Source: JAJPKK01 sp963747835
GTDB taxonomy: Bacteria > Pseudomonadota > Alphaproteobacteria > Rhizobiales > Xanthobacteraceae
Reading direction: 5' to 3'
Assembly: GCA_963747835.1 (NCBI GenBank)
Contig: CAVVGO010000005.1
Span: 744,001-808,000 of the forward strand
Length of the DNA stretch: 64,000 nt
Under the pieces are notes generated by a model, which searched no databases, was not told where the DNA came from, and was given only the letters and a program-made list of their open reading frames with translations. Below, piece by piece: positions 10,300 to 19,543 of this stretch (positions are counted from its first letter, which is position 1; every line of letters begins with the position of its first letter). A program made the position numbers and the translations under genes.

Positions 10300-11705
10300 A
10301 TGCCGAGCATTAGAGCCTCCCAGGACCGGATCAGCCTCCTCACCGCGGCCGGGCTTCCACGCGACGAGGCGACGGACTGGGACGCGGCCGAGCCGGCCGG
10401 CATCACGGCGCTCTCGTCGGACAGCCTTGAATATTCGGATTTTTGGCTGAAATCGGCGCGCTTGATCGCGCGGCTGCCGGGCGCGGCGCGCTGCAGCGAA
10501 GCCGAGCGCGCCGCCGCCGCTACGATACTCGAGGTGGCGCGTGCGGCGCGCGTGCGGTTTCTGCGCCATCACGTCGAAACCATCTACGACATTTTGACCG
10601 AGCGACTGTCGCGGCCGGTTCGGGTCCAGCATCTCGTCACCGCGGCCGCGGACGTGGTGCCGGGCCTGGTGCCGAGTCCGGCAGGAGATCGCCGCCGAAG
10701 ACGGCCGCCTGCAGCGCGATCGCAGCGGCATTGAAATCGACCAGGGCCTGTTCGTTTCCGCGGTTCTGGCGAATGCGCGATCAGGCACGCACCTGTGCCA
10801 CGCCATGCTGCTGCCGCGGCCGGAAGCGATCGAACTCGCGGGGCAATTCGAGCGCAACGGCGTCGTCGAACTCGCCGGCGCCTCGGTGCGCCGCGATGGT
10901 CGCGCCGCCATCGTGACGCTACGCCCATCCGCGGTTTCTGAACGCGGAAGACAACGACACCTTGGACGCCGCGGAAATCTGCGTCGACCTTGCGCTGCTC
11001 GATCGCGGCGCGGAGATCGTGGTGCTGCGCGGCGCGCCGGTCGAACATCCGAAATACCGCGGCCGCCGCATCTTCGGTGCGGGCATCAACCTGACCCATC
11101 TCTACCATGGCCGCATTCCGTTCATCTGGTATCTGCAGCGCGATCTCGGCTATGTGAGCAAGATCTACCGCGGGCTTGCGCGCCCGGACGCGCTCGACGA
11201 CGAAGGCGCCACTACCGAGAAGCTGTGGATCGCCGCCGTGGAGGGGTTCGCCATCGGCGGTCACTGCCAGGTCCTGCTGGTGTGCGACTACGTGATTGCG
11301 GAAAGCGACGCGTTCCTGACCTTGCCGGCGCGCAAGGAGGGCATCATTCCGGGCGCCGCCAACCTCAGGCTGCCGCGATTTACGGGCGACCGCATCGCTC
11401 GCCAGGCGATCCAGCACGAACGGCGCATCTTGTGCGACAGTCCCGAAGGACGGCTGATCTGCGATGAGACCGTAACCCCCGGCGCGATGGACGAGGCGAT
11501 AGCGCGCGCGGTCGCAGGATTTACGAGTTCCGGGGTGGTGAGCGCGGTCGGCAACCGGCGCGCCTTCCGCATCGGCCAGGAACCGCTCGACCTGTTTCGC
11601 GGCTACATGGCGGTGTATGCCCGCGAGCAGGCCTATTGCCACTTCAGCCCGGCGCTGATCTCAAATCTCGAACGGCACTGGAACGCCCAGAACCGGAAAC
11701 CGTGA
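10300..11705 (+). pseudogene. DpgC-like (3,5-dihydroxyphenyl)acetyl-CoA dioxygenase homologue, two frameshifts
   Basis: Read through two apparent single-base insertions (near 10677 and 10925), this gives a protein of about 467 residues of the crotonase superfamily. It has an all-helical N-terminal part and the segments RRIFGAGINLTHLYHGRIPF and VEGFAIGGHCQVLLVCDYVI, which match DpgC, the cofactor-free dioxygenase of dihydroxyphenylglycine synthesis. ATG 10300 follows a good GGAGGA site. The reading frame is otherwise clean, and the length of 1406 bases equals whole codons plus two, matching two insertions. No other glycopeptide-type genes are nearby, so the substrate is open. Confidence 0.75.
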
Positions 11706-11828
11706 GCGGGAAAGATGCCATCCAGGATAAGCCGGTTTGTTGAGGCGCGGCGCGCAACAACCGGCCCGGCGAAACCGACGGAAATGATCCGTTGCGAACT
11801 CGGAGAGATCAAGCGCCGGATAATGCCG

Positions 11829-12263
11829 TCATAGGTGCGACGAATAATCGGCGCGCCCGAGCGGATTTGTCATTTCTCTCGCGTGCCGGAGAACGGCGGT
11901 CGGCTCATAAGGCTTGTCGTGAAAGCGCATGCTCAACGGGAGTTTTTCGGGTCGCGGTCGACCCGACGTCATAATGATGCCGACGCTCGGCCATCGCCCG
12001 GCGACCTGACGGGCCAAGTCTGCCCCACTCATCGATCCGGGCATGCTCACGTCCGTGAAAATCAAATTGATGGCTGCGTTTTCTTCCAAGGATCGGAGGG
12101 CCTCATCAGCATCTCCCGCTTCGAGCACACGGTATCCCGCGTCCGAGAACATGGCAGACGCGCCCATACGCTCCAGCACGTCGTCGTCGACGACCAGAAT
12201 GACGGCGTGTGGCGGAAAATCGATCACTCCCAGCAACGAATGAAGATCACAATGGTTCCACAT
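11829..12263 (-). CDS. Single-domain response regulator (CheY-like receiver)
   Basis: This 144-residue receiver-only protein has the acidic pocket VVDDD (residues 25-28), the phospho-acceptor Asp 71 in LIFTDVSMPG, a following Thr/Ser in IIMTSGRP, and the conserved Lys in FHDKPYEP. It has no output domain. It is divergent from the histidine kinase at 12604, and the two probably form a pair. Receivers of this type usually act on a partner protein or as a phosphate sink; the target is not visible. Confidence 0.9.
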   Translation of the reverse strand: MWNHCDLHSLLGVIDFPPHAVILVVDDDVLERMGASAMFSDAGYRVLEAGDADEALRSLEENAAINLIFTDVSMPGSMSGADLARQVAGRWPSVGIIMTSGRPRPEKLPLSMRFHDKPYEPTAVLRHAREMTNPLGRADYSSHL

Positions 12264-12451
12264 TTATTCATCGTTCCGAATTTAATTTTTTATTTACTTA
12301 TAGTTTCGTTTTTTTCGAAAAACGTATGATTACAAAGTAGGCACTTTCCGTATTGCGGTTTTACGAGAGCGCCGCCTCGCGACGCTATACACTTGCCCGA
12401 CACACAACGCGGCGCCAACTGGAATGTTCCAGCGCCGCCCGGGGCACATGC

Positions 12452-12475
12452 TGCAAAATAGTGGTCAATTTTGCA
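12452..12475. promoter_or_regulatory. Inverted repeat between the response regulator and kinase genes
   Basis: The arms TGCAAAAT and ATTTTGCA (8 bases, perfect) flank an 8-base spacer. They sit in the 340-base divergent intergenic region, which is otherwise without genes and AT-rich near 12270-12330. The repeat could be an operator controlling one or both genes or a small hairpin. No T-run follows, so it is not an obvious terminator. Confidence 0.4.
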
Positions 12476-12603
12476 CAGACTCAGCTTCGGTATCCGCGGC
12501 ATCCTAGTGGTTGGATGTTGCGGGTCGTCCCCGCGTCCCACGCTCCCGGTGCCGCCGCGCGACCGGTGTCGCTTTCGGAGCCTGAAAGATTGCGGAGGCG
12601 TTC

Positions 12604-13701
12604 GTGCAACGGACAGAATTCAGGGAACACTTCATCGCTGTCGCTGATGCGTGGGCGCTCGCTCAAGGCATTGTCGACACCGTTCACGAGCCCGTTCTCG
12701 TGCTCGACAAGGAGCTGCGGGTGATCGCCGCGAGCCGCTCCTTCTATTCCGCATTCAAGGTCAGTCCCGAGGACACCAAGGGCAGGCTTCTCTACGCTTT
12801 GGGCGACGGACAGTGGGACATTCCGAAGCTTCGCGTACTGCTCGAAAAAATCATACCCGAGCAGGGCGTAATGGAGGGCTACGAGGTCGAGCATGAGTTC
12901 CCCGGCCTCGGGCAACGCACAATGCGCCTGAACGCCCGGCAGGTATTTTACGAAGAAGGTACGAATACGACAATTCTGCTCGGCATGGAGGATATCACCG
13001 ACCGGCGCATCCTAGAGCGCGAGAAGGACGAGTTGTTGAAGCAGAAGGAAGTGTTGCTCGAAGAACTGCAGCACCGAATTGCCAACAGCTTGCAGATTAT
13101 CGCCAGCATCATCCTGATGAAGGCGCGGACGGTGCAGTCGGAAGAAACCCGTGTTCATCTGCACGACGCGCACAATCGGGTGTTGTCGATTGCCGCCGTG
13201 CAGAAGCAACTGCATGCTTCCGGGGCCAACGGCTCCATCGAGATTGCGCCCTATCTCTCGAGGCTGTGCGAGACCCTCGCAACCTCGATGATTGGCGACA
13301 CGCGGTCAATCGCGCTGAAAGTGGTTGGTGCAGGGGGCCGTGCGACGTCCCGTGAGGCCGAGAGTCTCGGGTTGATCGTGACTGAGCTCGTCATGAATGC
13401 CCTGAAGCATGCGTTTCCCAACGAGAAAGTCGAAGGCCGGATTACCGTTGCCTATGATGTCGCGGGATCGAATTGGAAACTGTCGGTCTCTGACAATGGG
13501 ATCGGCAAGCCGGACGGTGCCTTCGCTCAGGCGAAATCCGGGCTTGGCACCGGCATCGTCAAGGCGCTATCGAAACAGCTCGGTGCCCTGGTTGAAGTTT
13601 CGGCCGGGCCCGAGGGCACGACCGTGTCGATCACCCACGCCACGTTCCCAACTACGGCAATCCAAGCGGCTGAACGCCGCAGGGCAGTGGAAAATGCTTA
13701 G
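12604..13701 (+). CDS. PAS-containing sensor histidine kinase, HisKA_2 type
   Basis: This 365-residue cytosolic kinase has an N-terminal PAS-like domain (about 25-130, ending GMEDITDRR). A HisKA_2 dimerisation domain follows, with phospho-acceptor His 157 in EELQHRIANSLQII, and an HATPase domain with the N-box ELVMNALKHAFP and G-box VSDNGIGKP. No membrane segment is seen. The start is GTG at 12604. The response regulator lies divergently upstream. This kinase class in alphaproteobacteria is often tied to light, redox or general stress inputs; the ligand here is unknown. Confidence 0.93.
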   Translation: MQRTEFREHFIAVADAWALAQGIVDTVHEPVLVLDKELRVIAASRSFYSAFKVSPEDTKGRLLYALGDGQWDIPKLRVLLEKIIPEQGVMEGYEVEHEFPGLGQRTMRLNARQVFYEEGTNTTILLGMEDITDRRILEREKDELLKQKEVLLEELQHRIANSLQIIASIILMKARTVQSEETRVHLHDAHNRVLSIAAVQKQLHASGANGSIEIAPYLSRLCETLATSMIGDTRSIALKVVGAGGRATSREAESLGLIVTELVMNALKHAFPNEKVEGRITVAYDVAGSNWKLSVSDNGIGKPDGAFAQAKSGLGTGIVKALSKQLGALVEVSAGPEGTTVSITHATFPTTAIQAAERRRAVENA

Positions 13702-13767
13702 ATCGCAGCAATGCATCGCCGGAGCGGCGGCATGTGACTCGACATTAAAGTGAATTCCTCAAAACGC

Positions 13768-13802
13768 AGAGGCCCGACTTGCGCCGGGCCTCTTAGTTTT
13801 TC
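13768..13802. terminator. Bidirectional rho-independent terminator
   Basis: The 9-base perfect arms AGAGGCCCG and CGGGCCTCT enclose an 8-base loop and are followed on the plus strand by TAGTTTTTC. It sits between the convergent kinase gene and the His-rich small protein, with a T-rich tract also on the minus-strand side (CGTTTTGAGG). Confidence 0.85.
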
Positions 13803-13996
13803 TACTTTTGCTGCTGGCTCTTGGAGTGAGCTTGCTCACTGTGTTTGACGGCAGTCTGAGCATGCTGCTGGGCGGATGTTGAGTGTTCTTTGCCCTTCGC
13901 ATGGTCGCCCTTGCCGTGATGCTCGGCCGCGCTGCGATGAGATTTCGCCGCATTTTCGTGATGCTCGGCCGCCTTGTTGTGTTCGTCTTTGGCCAT
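13802..13996 (-). CDS. Small hydrophilic His/Lys/Ala-rich protein
   Basis: This 64-residue protein is made of degenerate repeats around the pattern K-A-A-E-H-H and S-A-x-Q-H, and contains no aromatic residues. It is probably helical or disordered and charged, and lacks a signal peptide. A strong GGAGGA ribosome-binding site precedes the ATG and a terminator follows, which supports a real gene. Similar short proteins are seen in Bradyrhizobium-type genomes without assigned function; a metal-buffering or stress role is possible but not shown. Confidence 0.75.
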   Translation of the reverse strand: MAKDEHNKAAEHHENAAKSHRSAAEHHGKGDHAKGKEHSTSAQQHAQTAVKHSEQAHSKSQQQK

Positions 13997-14006
13997 CGAT
14001 TCCTCC

Positions 14007-14039
14007 GGTTGTCTTGCGGTTGTCTTGGGGTTGTCTTGG
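14007..14039. repeat. Three tandem copies of an 11-base unit
   Basis: GGTTGTCTTGC is followed directly by two copies of GGTTGTCTTGG. It lies just upstream (minus sense) of the ribosome-binding site of the His-rich small gene and so within its leader. Confidence 0.8.
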
Positions 14040-14209
14040 GTTCAGCCCGAGATAACCAAGCGGATCGTAATTGGTTCCACCGTCGGACGCTTCCGCGAAC
14101 AGCCCAAACGTGATCAAAGTCGATGTTCTTCTTTGTGACCTCATCTCCGGCATGCTCAATCCGGCGCGCCCTCGCGCCGGATTGCTCATTTCGCATCAAA
14201 TTGCTGGGA

Positions 14210-14500
14210 TCAGATCATGCAATTGTAAAGGAACGTCCAGCTCGTCCGGCCCGTAAGCTGCTGATCCGTAGCGCGCTGCTGGCAGGCGGCCCATTTGGTC
14301 GTCTCCTTGGCCCATTCCGTCGTGGCGGCACTCCACTCCTCGGCCGTCCAATTATCAATCTTGGTGATCACGGACGGCTCGGACGTTGTCGCTGCTGGCG
14401 ATGACGCAGATGGCGCAGCCGGAGTTTGCGCAAAGGCGCCACCAGCGTTGACTAGCCCTGCCAGTACGAACGCAGATAGACAGGCTCGGATGTGAGACAT
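14210..14500 (-). CDS. Small exported protein of unknown function
   Basis: This 96-residue protein has a clear Sec signal peptide (about 1-24, cleavage near GGAFAQ). A low-complexity Pro/Ala/Ser/Thr linker follows, then a Trp-rich segment with WTAEEWSAATTEWAKE and two cysteines (AACQQ and LYNCMI) that could form a disulfide. I do not recognise a domain. The stop lies in the 14210 region and the neighbours are unrelated. Confidence 0.72.
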   Translation of the reverse strand: MSHIRACLSAFVLAGLVNAGGAFAQTPAAPSASSPAATTSEPSVITKIDNWTAEEWSAATTEWAKETTKWAACQQRATDQQLTGRTSWTFLYNCMI

Positions 14501-14959
14501 GGTGTGTTAATCCTTGATTGAATCGAATTAAATATCGTTCGTCAACGCGCGAAGGCTTCGAATGTTCCCACTTCGTTTCAAATCAGCCGCTATCGGGATT
14601 GCTGTTGAAAGCGGCAGGGACAGCATGCCGCGAGCGCCTTCTCTAAGTACGCAATTGTGCTTAGGCCTCGGTGCGGGACGGGCTTGGTATTGTTCGTCGC
14701 GAAACCGCTACTCCCGTTAGCCTGATGCCGCGTTGAAGGCTCTGATCGCAGATGGCGGTGCCGCAGGATGTCCCCGTCAATTGGGGCTTTCGCTTGCACG
14801 CGGCCTCAAGCGGGATCATCCGATCGGACCTTGAAAACGGAGGTCGGAAAGGTGTACACCTTGAGCCAGAGTCTCCTTCAAGTAGATCGCTGTTCGGCGC
14901 GCCCGCAATCGGGCGGCGTTGCTGTTAGCCAAGCCGGACCGGGCCAACGGAGTGGTCAA
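14501..14959. other. Intergenic region before the Crp-type regulator
   Basis: This gap of about 460 bases holds the promoter of the small exported protein (AT-rich at 14520-14545) and the leader of the Crp-type gene. The open frame that extends the Crp protein upstream has no conserved character. No gene is called. Confidence 0.5.
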
Positions 14960-15688
14960 GTGAAGAAAAGCAGACGTTCGCTCGATCCCAGGAAACTTCT
15001 TGCCAAGGTCGGCGAGGGAAAAACGATCGACAAGTATCAGAAGGGAGAGATTATCTTCTCGCAGGGCGACGTCGCTGACGCGGTCTTTTACATTCAGAGG
15101 GGCAAGCTCAAGCTCACGGTGGTTTCCCAGCAAGGAAAGGAAGCCGTAATTGCGATCCTGGGACCTGGCCATTTCTTTGGCGAAGGGTGCCTGAATGGCC
15201 ACGAGCTTCGCATCGCGACAACAATGGCGATAGATGAATGCCTGATAACCCGCATAACAAAGGCAGCCATGATCGCCACGCTTCATGACGAGACCGACTT
15301 TTCCGAGCTATTCATGGCGTATCTGTTGGATCGCAACGGTCGGATCGAGGAGGATCTGATCGACCAGTTATTCAATTCAAGCGAAAGACGGCTTGCCCGA
15401 CTTCTTCTTCTGCTTGCCAATTTCGGAAAGGAGGCGAGGACGGAACCGATCGTAGGAAAGATCAGTCAGGAGACGCTGGCGGAAATGATCGGCACGACGC
15501 GTGCGCGGGTGAGCTTCTTCATGAACAAATTTCGCAAGCTGGGATACATCGACTACAATGGGCACCTGATTGTTCACAACGCGCTGTTGAACGTGGTGCT
15601 ATACGACAAGACCGAAAGCGAACCGACCAATGTCCCCGCGCGAAGTCGTGCAGCGGCGGACTCTGGATCCCGGCGCCCGCGCAAGTGA
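14960..15688 (+). CDS. Crp/Fnr family transcriptional regulator
   Basis: This 242-residue protein has a cyclic-nucleotide-binding-type beta barrel (GEIIFSQGDVADAVFYIQRG near residues 30-50; GPGHFFGEGCLNG) and a C-terminal winged helix (ISQETLAEMIGTTRARVSFF, then MNKFRKLGYIDYNG). The Fnr-type N-terminal cysteine cluster is absent. I prefer GTG 14960, which has GGAG 8 bases upstream and starts at KKSRR; a longer frame from 14768 is possible. Related proteins in rhizobia respond to diverse signals, so the effector is unknown. Confidence 0.88.
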   Translation: MKKSRRSLDPRKLLAKVGEGKTIDKYQKGEIIFSQGDVADAVFYIQRGKLKLTVVSQQGKEAVIAILGPGHFFGEGCLNGHELRIATTMAIDECLITRITKAAMIATLHDETDFSELFMAYLLDRNGRIEEDLIDQLFNSSERRLARLLLLLANFGKEARTEPIVGKISQETLAEMIGTTRARVSFFMNKFRKLGYIDYNGHLIVHNALLNVVLYDKTESEPTNVPARSRAAADSGSRRPRK

Positions 15689-15746
15689 CGGCATTGATGG
15701 CGCCGCCGACGAGATGATCGGACGAGCGTCCTGACGAGGGATCTGA

Positions 15747-15869
15747 ATGATCTTCACGCCGAATATGCAGAATTTCCTCGGTGCGCTGATGATCGCTTTC
15801 GGCGCGGGCCTCGGATGGGCGTTCGCGCTTTGGCTCGTCGGCGCGATTACGCGCCACATCCCGATTTAG
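15747..15869 (+). CDS. Very small single-pass membrane protein
   Basis: The 40-codon frame encodes a short polar start and one Gly/Ala-rich membrane helix (FLGALMIAFGAGLGWAFALW). GAGGGATCTG precedes the ATG. It ends 5 bases before the SUMF1-fold gene, so the two are likely coupled. No annotated family comes to mind; it may be a real microprotein or a leader. Confidence 0.5.
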   Translation: MIFTPNMQNFLGALMIAFGAGLGWAFALWLVGAITRHIPI

Positions 15870-15874
15870 ATCTA

Positions 15875-16807
15875 ATGAGTTTGGACCCTGATACGCATGA
15901 GATTGCTCACCGCAGACGATCGGTATTGGCCCGATTTGCAATCGCAGCGGTCGCGGCACCACTCGCGGCAGCTCAGGCATGGGCTCAAGACTTAGCCGTC
16001 GAGCAGTCCTACTGGCGCAACGTCATGGAGCCATCCGTACTCAGTCTTGAGCAGGAGAGCGCCGCGCGGCCCGGCTCGGACTTCACCGAATGTGCGCGCG
16101 GCTGCCCCGTCATGGTGGTCGTGCCGGCCGGAAAATTCGTCATGGGTTCGCCGCCGACCGAGCAGGACCACAAGCCCGGCGAAGAGCCGCAGCATGAGGT
16201 CGGCATTGCAAGGCCGTTCGCGGTCGGTAAGACCGAGGTGACGTTTGAGCAGTGGGACGCGTGTGTTGCGGCGGGTGCCTGCGCGCCGGCGCGGGACAGC
16301 ACCTGGGGCCGCGGCGACCGCCCGGTCATCAATGTGATCTGGGACGACGCCAAGCAATATGTCGCGTGGCTTTCGCGAGTGACGGGCCAGGCGTACCGGC
16401 TCCTCTCCGAGGCGGAGTGGGAGTACGCGGCGCGCGCCGGCAGCCAGGCGCGTTTCTCCTTCGGAGACGACGACACGCAACTCGGCCGCTACGCCTGGTA
16501 CCGCGACAATTCCGATCGCAAGACGCAGCCGGTCGGCAACAGAGTCGCCAATGCATTCGGCTTGCATGACATGCACGGCAATGTCTTCGAATGGGTGGAA
16601 GATCTTTGGCATCCCACCTACGAAGGCGCGCCGTCGGACGGCACGGCCTGGCTGGAGAATGGCGCACCGGGCCGCCGCGTGGTCCGCAGCGGCTCCTGGT
16701 ATTACGGTTCGCCAAGTCTGCGTTCGGCAAGTCGGGGCGGCCCGCCCGCCGACCTGCGGGACGGCAATGTCGGATTTCGGATCGCCAGAACGTTGCACGG
16801 TTCGTGA
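15875..16807 (+). CDS. Exported SUMF1/FGE-fold protein lacking the catalytic cysteines
   Basis: This 310-residue protein has an N-terminal hydrophobic segment with an RRRSV-type arginine patch (possible Tat signal, residues about 10-35). A formylglycine-generating-enzyme fold follows, marked by VPAGKFVMGSPPTEQD, VGKTEVTFEQWDACV, RLLSEAEWEYAARAG and GLHDMHGNVFEWVEDLW. Genuine FGE has two cysteines after the GGSW motif; here the segment reads RSGSWYYGSPSLRSASR, without them. It is therefore more likely a SUMF1-type binding or modified-function protein than a sulfatase activator. Confidence 0.88.
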   Translation: MSLDPDTHEIAHRRRSVLARFAIAAVAAPLAAAQAWAQDLAVEQSYWRNVMEPSVLSLEQESAARPGSDFTECARGCPVMVVVPAGKFVMGSPPTEQDHKPGEEPQHEVGIARPFAVGKTEVTFEQWDACVAAGACAPARDSTWGRGDRPVINVIWDDAKQYVAWLSRVTGQAYRLLSEAEWEYAARAGSQARFSFGDDDTQLGRYAWYRDNSDRKTQPVGNRVANAFGLHDMHGNVFEWVEDLWHPTYEGAPSDGTAWLENGAPGRRVVRSGSWYYGSPSLRSASRGGPPADLRDGNVGFRIARTLHGS

Positions 16808-16896
16808 AACCGAGAATAGCCGGCTACACGCTTGCGGCGAGTCAACGACGATCTGTCTCTCGCTGGCTAGCACGTTCCGATGAGATACACGCGGCC

Positions 16897-16990
16897 TGTA
16901 GCCCGGATGAGCGGCAGCGAAATCCGGGACTGCCCTATCCATCCGGCAGCGCTGCTCCCGGGTTTCGCGTTCCGCTCAACCCGGGCTACA
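16897..16990. repeat. Intergenic palindromic element (TGTAGCCCGGATGAGC type)
   Basis: The left arm TGTAGCCCGGATGAGCGGCA and the right arm ending CTCAACCCGGGCTACA are inverted relative to each other, about 30 bases each, with a short spacer. Elements of this kind are widespread between genes in Bradyrhizobium-type genomes. The rest of the 16808-17288 gap shows no gene. Confidence 0.75.
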
Positions 16991-17288
16991 CGCTGACGAA
17001 GATATCGGCCACGCGCATAAACTCCTTGCGGGGACCGCCCGTCGGCGGCGATCCCTGCGAGGATATGATGATTGGCGGATCACCGGGGCACAAGCCGCGC
17101 GCGTGCTCAAAAAGCGGCGGTAATGGGCTTCGGGGAGGCTGTCATTTCGCACCGGACTTCGGCACCGGAAAACCGAAACGAAATCAAGGGCCGTGCCGGC
17201 TAAACGCGAGTAGACGGGAACTCGGCGGCTGAGACAACGCGTTGTGGAGGTCGTCTTCCAATGAAAAGGGCTGGCCGGTCGGCGCGGT

Positions 17289-18266
17289 CTATTCGATCGC
17301 CTCGTCGGAGAGGGCGAGCAGCATCGGCGGCACGTCGAGGCCAAGCGCCTTCGCGGTCTTGAGGTTGATCACAAACTCGAATTTAGTCGGCCGCATGACC
17401 GGCAGATCGGCGGGTTTTTCGCCCATCAGAATCCGGCCGATATAGATGCCGGCCTGCCGATGAGAATCCACAAGGCTGGGTCCATAGCTCATCAGGCCGC
17501 CGGCCACGGCGTAATCGCGAAACGAATAGATGGCGGGCACCTTGTGGCGGGCCGCCAGCGCGGCGATCCATTCGCGCCGGCTGTTGAAATACGTATCGTT
17601 GCCGACCAGGAGCGCGCCGGCGCGCAGCTGGGAGATGGCCGCGAAGGCCGCGTCGAGATCGCCTTCGGTGGCGGCTCTCAGGACATGGAGCTGCAACCCG
17701 AGCAAACGCGCGGCGCTCTGCGCCTCTCGCTCCTGGATCGCGGTATCGGGAAAATTCGGGTTGACCAGTATGGCGACCACGCCGACGGTGGGTACCATGT
17801 GGTGCAACAGCTCAAGTCGCTTAGGGCCGAGCACGGAAGTGATCGGGGTTATGCCGGTGATGTTGCCGCCCGGCCGGTCGAGACTGGCGACAAGGCCAAG
17901 CTCGACCGGGTCCCCCTCACCCATGACGAAGACGATTGGAATTGTCGCGGTCGCGGCTTTTGCTGCGAGCGGCGCGCCGCCCGCCGCGAGGATCGCCGCT
18001 ACCGGGCGGCGCACTAATTCGGCCGCGAGCGCGGGCAATCGATCGTATTGATTCTCGGCCCAGCGGAATTCGACGGTCAGGTTCTGGCCTTCGACATAAC
18101 CGGATTCCTTCAGGCCGCGACGGAACCCGGACACGATCTCCGTGAAGGCTTCGGGGGTTGAAGTGTGCAGGAACCCGACAACCGGCAGCGCCGGCTGCTG
18201 TGCGCGGGCCGCGAGCGGCCACGCCGCCGCGCCTGCCAGCCCTGCGATAAATTCGCGTCGCCTCAT
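17289..18266 (-). CDS. ABC transporter substrate-binding protein (ABC_sub_bind family), orphan
   Basis: This 325-residue periplasmic protein starts with a Tat-like signal (MRRREFIAGLAGAAAWPLAA, cleavage after ARAQ) and continues with VVGFLHTSTPEAFTEIV and FRRGLKESGYVEGQNLTVEF, hallmarks of the PF04392 family abundant in bradyrhizobia. No permease or ATPase gene is adjacent, which is common for this family. The ligand is unknown. Confidence 0.92.
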   Translation of the reverse strand: MRRREFIAGLAGAAAWPLAARAQQPALPVVGFLHTSTPEAFTEIVSGFRRGLKESGYVEGQNLTVEFRWAENQYDRLPALAAELVRRPVAAILAAGGAPLAAKAATATIPIVFVMGEGDPVELGLVASLDRPGGNITGITPITSVLGPKRLELLHHMVPTVGVVAILVNPNFPDTAIQEREAQSAARLLGLQLHVLRAATEGDLDAAFAAISQLRAGALLVGNDTYFNSRREWIAALAARHKVPAIYSFRDYAVAGGLMSYGPSLVDSHRQAGIYIGRILMGEKPADLPVMRPTKFEFVINLKTAKALGLDVPPMLLALSDEAIE

Positions 18267-18595
18267 ACGATTTTAACCCTACCGCATGCGACCAAGACAT
18301 AGCACGTTTTGCGGCGGGAATTATGCTTCACATTCGACCAAAGGGCGAGGATATAAGGGTGGTCGCACCGTAGCCCGCACGATTTTGCGCCTGCTAATCC
18401 GGGTCGTCACGCGGCGTGATTTCTGGATGTGGCCCGACTTTAACGAGCCGAACCGCCTGGGCCGGGTCTGGTCAATAGGATTGAGCCGAAATGCTCGCTA
18501 CGCCGGCGAACTGCGCCATCGACCCCGCGCCGAAGCAGCCGGTGTCGCCCGACATGACCGCCGCCGCGACATGACCGCCATCGCGGCACTGCGCT
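18267..18595. other. Intergenic region without a recognised gene
   Basis: About 330 bases between two convergent or unrelated minus-strand genes. It includes the promoter of the ABC_sub_bind gene near 18280-18350 and a near-repeat of GACATGACCGCC at 18550-18580. I see no coding signature. Confidence 0.45.
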
Positions 18596-19462
18596 TCAAT
18601 CGGCGCACGCCAAAAGAGCCATGAGCCCCTTCAATGCCGGCGACGGATCGCCGTGCCAAGCGATGTGGGTCCGATTGCGGGAATATTGCTTCGGCAACGG
18701 GTGCTGGCGAATGGCGGTGGTCGCGCGGAAGTCCGCGAGGACGGACTTGGGCACCACGGCGAATCCGGTGCCGGCGGCGACGCACGCGATCATCGCCTGA
18801 TAGGACGCGAATTCCAGCACGCGCTCGGGCATGACGTTCTCGCGGCCCAGCCACTCCTCGATCCGCCGGCGGTAGGAGCAACCCGATGCGAAAGCGATCA
18901 GGGTGGATCGCCCCAGGTCGCCCGGACCGTGCACCTTCGCGGTGGCGCGCGATGTGATCAGCACCAGCTGCTCATCGAACACGGGCCGCGCCTGGAGCCG
19001 TGGTGCGGTGAATGGTTCGGAAACGAATGCCGCCTCGATCTCAAAATTCATCACGCGGTCGATCAGTGCGGCCGTGGTTCCGGTGACGAGCTCCACGACG
19101 ATCTCCGGGTAGCGGGCGTGGTAGCCCGACAGGATGGGCGGCAGGCGGCTTCCCGCCGTGCTTTCGAGCGAACCCAGTCGGAACACGCCCCGCGGCTTGC
19201 CGTGGGCGAACTCGTTTGCGGCTTCGTCCGCGAGACGCAGAAGCCGCTCCGCGTACGCAAGAAGCGTGTGGCCGTCGGCCGAAAGGGCGAGCGTACGCCC
19301 GGTGCGGCGGAACAGGTGCACGCCCAGGCGTTCCTCAAGCTGGCGGATGCGTGTCGTCACATTGGATTGGACACGATTAAGCTTCGCGGCCGCGCGGACA
19401 ACGCCGCCTTCCGCGACCACGGTGCGGAAAATGTTGAGGGACTCAAGGTCGATCATTCTCAT
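18596..19462 (-). CDS. LysR-type transcriptional regulator
   Basis: This 288-residue LTTR has the N-terminal helix-turn-helix (LESLNIFRTVVAEGGVVRAA, then RVQSNVTTRIRQLEERLG) and a LysR substrate-binding domain. The start could equally be the second Met (19456). It is divergent from the MFS exporter 82 bases away, the classic arrangement for a regulator of the neighbouring transporter. The inducer is unknown. Confidence 0.93.
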   Translation of the reverse strand: MRMIDLESLNIFRTVVAEGGVVRAAAKLNRVQSNVTTRIRQLEERLGVHLFRRTGRTLALSADGHTLLAYAERLLRLADEAANEFAHGKPRGVFRLGSLESTAGSRLPPILSGYHARYPEIVVELVTGTTAALIDRVMNFEIEAAFVSEPFTAPRLQARPVFDEQLVLITSRATAKVHGPGDLGRSTLIAFASGCSYRRRIEEWLGRENVMPERVLEFASYQAMIACVAAGTGFAVVPKSVLADFRATTAIRQHPLPKQYSRNRTHIAWHGDPSPALKGLMALLACAD

Positions 19463-19543
19463 ATGTCGATCGTTCTCATATAGAGAAGCATAGTCCAGAA
19501 TTATTCATTTGTAAGTGGCCAGCCGCAAGGATCAATTCGGGCC

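Noticed and set aside
13802..14039. CRISPR-like short repeats
   Set aside because: Only three directly abutting 11-base units with no spacers; simple tandem slippage.
15875..16807. True formylglycine-generating enzyme
   Set aside because: The fold matches but both catalytic cysteines after the GSW motif are absent.
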